From: Pseudomonas entomophila
GTDB taxonomy: Bacteria; Pseudomonadota; Gammaproteobacteria; Pseudomonadales; Pseudomonadaceae
Direction: 5' to 3'
Assembly (NCBI RefSeq): GCF_018417595.1
Contig: NZ_CP070982.1
Location: 3,306,001-3,370,000 of the forward strand
Length of the DNA stretch: 64,000 nt
The first letter of the stretch is position 1, and the number at the start of each line of letters is the position of its first letter. The position numbers were made by a program, and so were the translations under genes. Below the pieces are notes generated by a model. The model was not told the DNA's origin and made no database searches. It saw only the letters and a list, made by a program, of their open reading frames with translations. Shown one piece after another: positions 50,501 through 59,500 of the stretch.

Positions 50501-53500
50501 GCGCGCGTAGGCCAGGTGGAACAGGCTGGCGACGCTGATGCCCAGGCGTCGGGCCTGGTGGCGCAGTTGCGCGGCCAGGGGCGCGTCCAGCCACAGTTGG
50601 GCTTCCTCGATACCCAGACCATCGCCTTGCACATCGCTCAGGCCGAACGGCAGGGTCGGCTCGTCGATATCGCCCAGTTGCGCGCGGAAGAACGCCTCGT
50701 GCTCGGCCTGGCTGACGCCCAGGCGCGCCTGGGCCACATAGTTGCGATAAGGCACGGGCGCCTGAAGCGGTGCGCCAGCCCCTTGCAAGTAGCCCAGCAG
50801 CTCCTGGCCGATCACCTCCAATGCGGTGTGGTCGAGGACGATATGGTGGAACTGCAACAACGCTTCGATGCGCTGATTGCCCGTCGCCGGGCCATGCAGC
50901 AGGCGAATCAGCGGTGCCTGCCCGATGTCGAGGGACTGCGCGCTCTGCTCGTCGAGCGGCGCGACCTGCAACGCAGCCTCGCGCCAGACCACCTGCACCG
51001 GCTGCGGCAAGCCATCCCACAGCACCGAGGTACGCAGCACGTCATGCCGGGCGATGGCTTGGCGCAGCGCGTCGGCAAATGCGTGCAGGCGCGCCGGGCT
51101 GTCGAAGGCGATGCGCGATTGCAGCACGTAGGGGTCGTGCTCCGGCGAACTGAGGTGGTGGTAAAGGATCCCTTCCTGCAACGGCGCCAGTGGGTAGATG
51201 TCCTGCACGTTGGCCGCGCCACCCGGCACCGTGGCAACGATCCGGTCGATGTCGGGCTGCTCCAGCGCCACCAAGGGCAGCATGCCCGGCGTGATATGCG
51301 TGCAACCGGCCGGGATCAGATTGGCCGGGGCCTGCACCTGCCGGCTTTGGCCCAGCGTGGCCGCCAGCGCCGCCACGGTCGGCTGGCCGAACAGTGTGCG
51401 CACATCGGCGTCCACGCCTGCCTGACGCAAGCGCGCAGTGAGGCTCACGGCCAGTAGCGAATGGCCGCCCAGTTCGAAGAAGTTGTCGTGGCGACCGACC
51501 TGCTCGACGCCCAGTACCTCGGCCCAGATCGCCGCCATCGCGGCCTCGGATTCGCCCACTGGCGCAACATAGGCCTGCTGCGGCTGGATCGACGGCTCCG
51601 GCAGTGCCTTGCGGTCGAGCTTGCCGTGAGGCGTCAGCGGCAGCGCCTCCAGGCGCGTGAAGGCCTGCGGCACCAGGTGCGCCGGCAGGCAGGATTGCAG
51701 GCCCTGGCGCAAGGTGTCGACATCGACCGCTGCCGCCTCGGTGAACCAGGCCAGCAGGCGCTCATCGCGTACCAGCACCACGGCGTCGGCAATGCCCGGT
51801 TGGGCCTTCAGCGCCGCTTCGATCTCACCCAACTCCACCCGCACACCGCGCACCTTCACCTGGTCGTCGTTGCGCCCTTGGTAATCCAGGGTGCCGTCGG
51901 CGTTCCAGCGCACCAGGTCGCCGCTGCGGTACATCCGCGCGCCCGGCTCGTCACTGAACGGGTCGGTGAGGAAACGTTCCTCGGTCAGGTCGGGACGATT
52001 GAAGTAGCCGCGGGCGACCTGGGCGCCACCGATGTACAGTTCACCGATCACCCCCACCGGCACCGGCTGGCGGTGCGCGTCCAGCACATAGACCCGCAGG
52101 TTGGCGATGGGTTTGCCGATATGCAGCGCCCCGCCTGGAACCAACGTACCGGCTGTCGCCACCACCGTGGTCTCGGTAGGGCCATAGTTGTTGACCAGGG
52201 CAAAGCCCGGGTCGCGGTCAAATTGGCGCAGCCGATCGCCACCCACCAGCAGCGTTTGCAAGGTCGGGTGCTGGCGCTCGCGGCGCAGGGCCTGCTCGGC
52301 CACCGGCGTGGGCAGGAAGCTGACCTGCAACGGCTGCTCCAGCCACCAGTCGAGCAACTCGTCCACGTGCTCACCGGCAATATGAGCCGGTGGCAGGTGC
52401 AGCACCGCCCCGGCGCACAGCGCCGGCCAGGCCTCGAAGGCCATGGCGTCGAAGCCGAAGCCGGCGACGCTGGAGGTATGGCTGCCCGCCTGCAAGGCAA
52501 AGGCTTCGCGGTGCCAGTGCAGCAGGTTGGCCAGGGTGTGGTGCTCGACCATCACGCCCTTGGGCTGGCCGGTGGAGCCTGAGGTGTAGATCACATAAGC
52601 CAACTGACGGTCGTCCAGCCCCGCCACGACGGGGTTGCTGTCCCGCTCATTGCACCAGGCGCCGTCATCCAGATTGACGGCCGACACCTCGCCCACCAAC
52701 GCTGCGGTGTGCGACTCGACCAATACCAGCGCCGGCCTGCTATCGCTCAGCAGATAGGCGATACGGTCGGCCGGATACCCCGGGTCGACCGGCACATAGG
52801 CGGCTCCGGCCTTGAGCGCGGCGAGCATGGCCACAAGTCGTTGCGTACCCCGTTCAAGGCACAGCGCCACGCGGTCGCCACAGGCGACGCCGTGCTTGAT
52901 CAAATAATGGGCCAGGCGGTTGGCGCGCTGGTTCAGCTCGCCGTAGCGCATCCGCCGTTCGCCCTGCACCACCGCCAACGCCTCGGGCGCCGACGTGGCA
53001 CAGGCCTCGACCAGCGCGTGCACGGTCTGTCCCTGCAGGTAGGCCTTGCCGGTAGCGTTGAAGTCCACCAGCACCTGGCGCAACGCCCTGTCATCGAGCA
53101 TCGGCACCTGGTCGAGCGCCTGCCCTGGGGCGTGCTCCAGTGCCTGTACCAGGCGGCCCAGCACATTGACCATCCCGGTCGCGACCTGGGCGGCATCGAT
53201 GCCTTCGACGGCCAGCACGCTCAGGCTGAAGCCCTCGCCCAGGTCGTCCACGCTCAAGGTCAGCGGGTAGTTGCTGCGCTCTTCGCCGCCCAGCAGCCGC
53301 ACGCCCTGCCAGATGCCCTCTCCGTCGCGGGCGGCTTCGCCGGCGCTGTGGCGATAGTTGAGCAAGGCGCTGAACAGCGGCGCCGAGGCCGCCACGCCGC
53401 TGCAACGCTGGGCCAGCGCCAACGGCGCGTGCTCATGGCCGAGCAGCGCCGACAGGCGCTGGTGGGTGGCCTGCAACGCCTGCTCCAGCGGTTGCGAAGT

Positions 53501-56500
53501 CTCCACCCGCAGCGGCAGGGTATTGATGAACATGCCCAGCGCCCGGTCGGCGCCTTCGCCGCCTTGCAGGCGGCCCATCAGCACGGTGCCGAACACCACG
53601 TCATGCCGCCCGGCCAACACGCCCACCACGCGGGCCCAGGCCAGGTGCACCAGGCTCGCGGCGCTGACCCCGCGGGCGCGGGATTGCGCGCGCAGCGTCG
53701 TGGCCAAAGCGGGCTCCAGGGTCAATCCGGCATGCTCGATACGCCCGCCGTCGCCCTGTACATCGGCCAGGCCGAACGGCAGGGTCGGCTCGTCGATATC
53801 GCCGAGCTGCTCACGGAAGAACGCCTCATGGCTGGCCGCGTCATCAGCGAGGCACACCTGGGCGACGTAGTTGCGATACGGCACTGCGGCCGGCAAGGTC
53901 GCGCCCCGGCCATCGAGCAGTGCCTGCATTTCCTCACCGACCACGGCCATGGCCGCGTGGTCCAGGGTCAGGTGGTGGAACTGCAGGATCGCCACCCATT
54001 CGCCGTGGCGTGGATCCTCGGCATAGACCAGCCGCAACAGCGGTGCCTGCGACAGGTCCAGACGTTGCTGGCGGGCATCGAAGCGTGCTTGCAGCTGCTC
54101 GATCACCGCCTCTTCGCCCAGCCCGCTGACCGCGACAGTCTCCAGCCCGGCCTCGCGCCAGACCACCTGTACCGGCTGCGCCAGCCCCTCCCACAACACG
54201 GCGGTGCGCAGGATGTCATGCCGCGCAATGACCTCTTGCAGGGCCTGGGCCCAGGTCTGCAAGCGCGCCAGGCTGTCGAACGCCAACCGCGACTGCAACA
54301 GGTAGGGGTCGCCCTGCTCGGCGCTCAGGTGATGGTAGAGAATTCCTTCCTGCAATGGCGCCAGCGGGTAGATTTCCTGCACGTTGGCGGCACCACCGGG
54401 CACCGTGGCGACAATGCGGTCGATACTGGCCTGGTCGAGGTCGATCAGGCTGAGCATGTCCGGGGTGATATAGGTCGCGCCCAGCGGCACGCGGTTGGCC
54501 GGCACCTCCACCTCACGACCGCTGCCCACGGCCGCAGCCAGCGCGGCCAGGGTCGGCTGGGCGAACAGCACGCGCACGTCGGCCGTGAGCCCGGCCTTGC
54601 GCATGCGCTCGATCAGGCTCACCGCCAGCAGCGAATGACCACCCAGTTCGAAGAAGTGGTCGTGGCGCCCGACCCGCTCGACCTTGAGCAGTTCGGCCCA
54701 GATCGCCGCCAGGGCGGTTTCCACTTCACCCTGAGGTGCCTCGAAGGCGCGGCTGACTAAGGACGCGCTATCGGGTTGCGGCAAGGCGCGGCGGTCCAGC
54801 TTGCCGTTGGCGGTCAGTGGCAGTGCATCCAACTGCACATAGGCTGACGGCAGCATGTAGTCCGGCAACTGGCCTTGCAGGTGCTGGTGCAGTTCGGCGA
54901 TCGCCTGCTGGCCGGTGAAGTAGGCCACCAGGCGCTTGTCGCCCGGGCTCTCCTCGCGCAGCACCACGGCCACGTCACGGACACCCGCGCATGCCGCCAG
55001 GCGTGCCTCGATCTCGCCCAGCTCGATACGGAAGCCGCGCAGCTTGACCTGCTGGTCGGCGCGGCCCAGGTAGCGCAGGGTGCCGTCGGCCTGCCAGCAG
55101 GCCAGGTCGCCACTGCGGTACATGGTCCCGCCGTTGAATGGGTCGGCCAGGAAGCGCTCGGCGGTGAGTTCCGGCTGGCCCAGATAGCCCAGGGCCACGC
55201 CGTCGCCGGCAATGTACAACTCGCCCACCGCCCCCACTGGCAGCAACTGCCGACGGGCATCGAGCACATAGCAACGGGCGTTGCCGATTGGTTTGCCAAT
55301 CGGGATGCTGCCCTCGCCCACGCTGACGATCTCGTGGGTGGTGCTGAACGTGGTGGCTTCGGTCGGGCCGTAGCCATTGAGCAGGTGTTGCGGCGCGCCG
55401 TCACGCAGCACGCGGGCGATCACCGCCGGATCCAGCACATCGCCCCCGACCATCAGGTAGCGCAGCCTGCGGAACGCCGGCAGCAGGTCGTCGGCGAACT
55501 GGTGGAACAGCCCCGCGGTCAGCCACAACACGGTCACACCCTGGGCCAGCAATTCGTCGTGCAGGGCCTGGCGCGACAGCACCTGGTCCTGGTCGATCAC
55601 CACCACCGCACCGCCGTTGAGCAGCGGCGCCCACACTTCCAGGGTGCTGGCGTCGAACGCCGGGTTGGAAGCAAACGCCACCCGGTCCTGGTGATTGAAA
55701 TCGGCGAAGCCGTTGTTGATGGCCAGGCGCACGATGGCCCGGTGCGGCACCTGCACACCCTTCGGCGTGCCGGTGGAGCCGGAGGTGTACATGATGTACG
55801 CGGCGCTGCCGGCGTCCACCGCCAGGTTCAGCGGCTCGCTGGCGTAGCGGCTAAGGTCGAGCCGGTCCAGTTCGACCCGACGCCCGCCCTCGATCTGCGG
55901 CTGGTCACTGTGGGTCAGCAACACCACGGCCTGGCTGTCCGCGACCATGAACGCCTGGCGCTCGACCGGCGCATTGCCATCCAACGGCACGAACACCGCC
56001 GCGCATTTGCTCACGGCCAGCTGGGCCGCCAGCAGGTCGAAGGAGCGTGGCAGCAGCAAGGCCACCCGGTCGCCGGGTTGCACGCCATGCTCGACCAGGC
56101 AACGGGCCAGGCGATTGGCCTGGACCCCGAGCTGGGCATAGCTCCAACGTTGCTGCCCATGCATCACCGCCAACGCCTGCGGTGTGCGCAGGGCATGGTC
56201 TTCGAACAGTCGGTGCACCGGCTGGGCACGAGGATAGTCACGTACCGTGGCATTGAACTGATGCAGCAGGCGATCACGCTCGGCTGCCGGTACGCCATGC
56301 AGGCTGTGCAAGGCGCTCGAAGGCGCCTGTTCAAGCGCCGTGACCACCTGTTCCAGGGCCAGGTGCAGCAACTGGCAGACTTGGTCACCCGCCACCGGCG
56401 CCACCGCCTGAACCGTCAAGCGCAAATCGCTGCCGAAGTCATCGACGCTGACCACCAAGGGGTAGTTGCTGCGTTCCTGCGCCTCCAGCAACTCGATGCC

Positions 56501-59500
56501 TTGCCACACAGCTCCCTGGGCCGGCTGCCCCATGCTGTGGCGGTAGTTCAACAGGCTGGTGAACAACGCCTGCGAGGCCGGCACGCCACTGCAGCGCTGG
56601 GCCAGCGCCAGCGACGCCTGCTCATGGGCCAGCAAGTGCGCCAGGCGCTCATGGGTCAGGCGCACGCCATCGGCCACGCCGCCGGCACCGACACTGACCC
56701 GCAGCGGCAAGGTATTGATGAACATGCCCAGTGCCCGGTCGGCGCCCTCGCCACTTTGCAGGCGGCCGAGCAGCACGGTGCCGAACACCACTTCTTCGCG
56801 GCCGGACAACTGCGCCAGCACCTGGCCCCAGGCCTGGTGCACCAGGCTGGCGACACTGATCCCCAGCGCCCTGGCCTGCTGGCGCAGGCGTGCGGCCAGC
56901 GTCGCTGCCACAGGCAGGCGGCTGTCGCTCACCGGCCGGTTGCCGACCGTGGCCTCGCGCAGGCCGTACACTTCGGTCGGCTCGTCGATATCACCCAGCA
57001 GTTCGCCAAACAGGGCTTCATCACCCTCACGGTCCACGCCCAGTCGCGCCTGGGCGACGTAATTGCGGTAGGCAATGCTCGGTGGCAAGTCGTCCCGGCC
57101 CTGCAGCAGGGCCCCGACCTCGGTTACCAACTGCTCCACGGCGGTGTGGTCGAGCAGGATGTGGTGCAGCAGCAAGGTGGCCTCCAAACGCCCGCCCTCG
57201 ACACGACTGCTCAGGCGTATCAGCGGCGCACGCCCCAGGTCCAGGCGTGGCACCTCCAGCGCAGGCGTCAGCAGCAGCGGCGCCTCGCGCCAGACCACCT
57301 GCACGGCTTCCTCCAGGCCCCGCCAATGCACGCTGGTGCGCAGGATGTCATGGCGGGCGATGACCCGATTCAACGCCACCACAAATGCGTCCAGCGCAGC
57401 CTGCCCGGCGAAAGCGAAGCGCGCCTGCACCACGTAGGGATCGGCGCCTTCGCTGGCCAGGTGGTGGTAGAGGATGCCTTGTTGCAGCGGGGCCAGGCCG
57501 TAAATGTCCTGGACATTGGCCACACCACCGGGAATGCGCATCAGCAGCGTGTCGATGGCGTTCTGGTCGAGGCTGGCCAGGGGCAGCATGGCTGGGGTGA
57601 TGCGTGCGCAGTTCGCGGGGATGAGGTTGTCCGGCACCGTGACCGGCGCCTGCCGGCCCACCGCGGCGGCCAGCGTCGCCACGGTGGGCCGGCCGAACAG
57701 GACGCGCACATCGGCATTCAACGCCTGCTGGCGCATCCGCTCCACCAGCCGTACCGCCAGCAGCGAATGCCCACCCAGCTCGAAGAAATTGTCATGCCGC
57801 CCTACGCGCTCCACACCCAACAGGTCCGACCAGATGGCCGCCAGCCGTTGCTCGACCTCGCCCACGGGCGCCTCGTACTGTCGCGTTTGCGCCTCCGGTA
57901 CCGGTAATGCCTTGCGCTCAAGCTTGCCGTTGGGGGACAACGGCATGGCATCGAGATGCATGAACAGCGCGGGCACCATGTACTCCGGCACGTGCTCAAG
58001 CAGTGCGTCACGCAGGTGTTCGGCGCAGTGCTCCACACCACAGTAGTAGGCCACCAGGCGCGGGCCACTGTGCGGATGCTCGTGCACCAGCACCAGCGCT
58101 TCGCGCACACCGGCGACGGCATTCAGGGCAATTTCGATCTCGCCAGGCTCGATACGCAGGCCGTGCAGTTTGATCTGCTGGTCGGTGCGGCCAAGGAACT
58201 CGAGGACGCCGTCCTCGCGCTGGCGCACCAGGTCGCCACTGCGGTACAGGCGTTCGCCCTTGATGAACGGGCTGGCGATGAAGCGCTCGGCCTGCTGCTC
58301 CGGCAAACCGAGGTAACCCCGCGTCACCCCGGCCCCCCCAATATGCAGGTGCCCGGCGACGCCCCAGGGCAATGGCTGGTCGGCACTGTCCAGCACGTAC
58401 AACCGGGTGTTGTCGATCGGCCGGCCGATCGGCAACGGGCCTGCTGGCAGCGGAGCCTGCGGCTCCAGGGTCCACACGCTGCAGTCCACCGTGGTTTCGG
58501 TCGGGCCGTAGACGTTGTGCAAGCGCACCTGCGGCAAGCGCTCGCGCACCAGGCGGGCCAGCGCCTCGGTCAGCTCGCCGCCGCCACAGACGATGTCGGT
58601 GAGGCTGGCGCAGCGGGCGCTGCCCGCCTGTTCGAGGAATTGCTGCAGCAGCGCCGGCACGAACTGCACCACGCCGACCTGCTGCTGTTCGATCAACTCG
58701 GCCAGGTACTGCGGATCGCGCTGCCCATCCGGGCGCGCCAGCACCAGGCGCAGCCCGCTGCACAGCGGCCAGAACAGCTCCCACACCGAGGCGTCGAAAC
58801 TCACCGGGGTCTTGTGCAGTACCGTGCCTTCGGCCGGGAACACGCCGGCGCTCCAGTGCACCAGGTTGGCCACGTTGCGGTGCTCGACCATCACGCCCTT
58901 GGGCACGCCGGTGGAGCCGGAGGTGTAGATCACATAGGCCAGGTGACGCGGCGTCAACTCAGGCACCAGCGGGTTGCTCCCTGGCAATGCGCCCCAGGTC
59001 GGCTGATCGAGGTCGACCCTCGCCACCTCGGCGGTCCCTGGAACGGCACGCGTGGCAGCATGCACCAGCACCGCGACCGGCGCGCTGTCGTCGAGCATGT
59101 GACGGATGCGTTCGCCCGGGTAGGCCGGATCGACCGGCACGTAGGCGCCGCCGGCCTTGAGGATGGCCAGCAGGCCGACCAGCAGGGACGGCCCGCGCTC
59201 GACACAGATCGCCACGCGGTCGTCCACCTTCACCCCCAGCCCGATCAGGTGGTGGGCCAGGCGGTTGGCCTGCTCGTTGAGCTGGCCATAGGTCAGCTGC
59301 CCGTCCTCGGCCTGGACCGCGATGGCTTGCGGGTGCGCCTGGGCCCGGCGCTCGAACAACGCGTGCAGCGGCAGATCCAGGTCATGGGCCACCGCCGTGG
59401 CGTTGCAGTCCGCCAGCAAGTGCTGGCGCTCCCCGGAGGTCAGCACGGGCAGGCGCAGCAATGGCAAGTCCGGCTGGTGTTCGAGCGCCTCGACCAGGCT

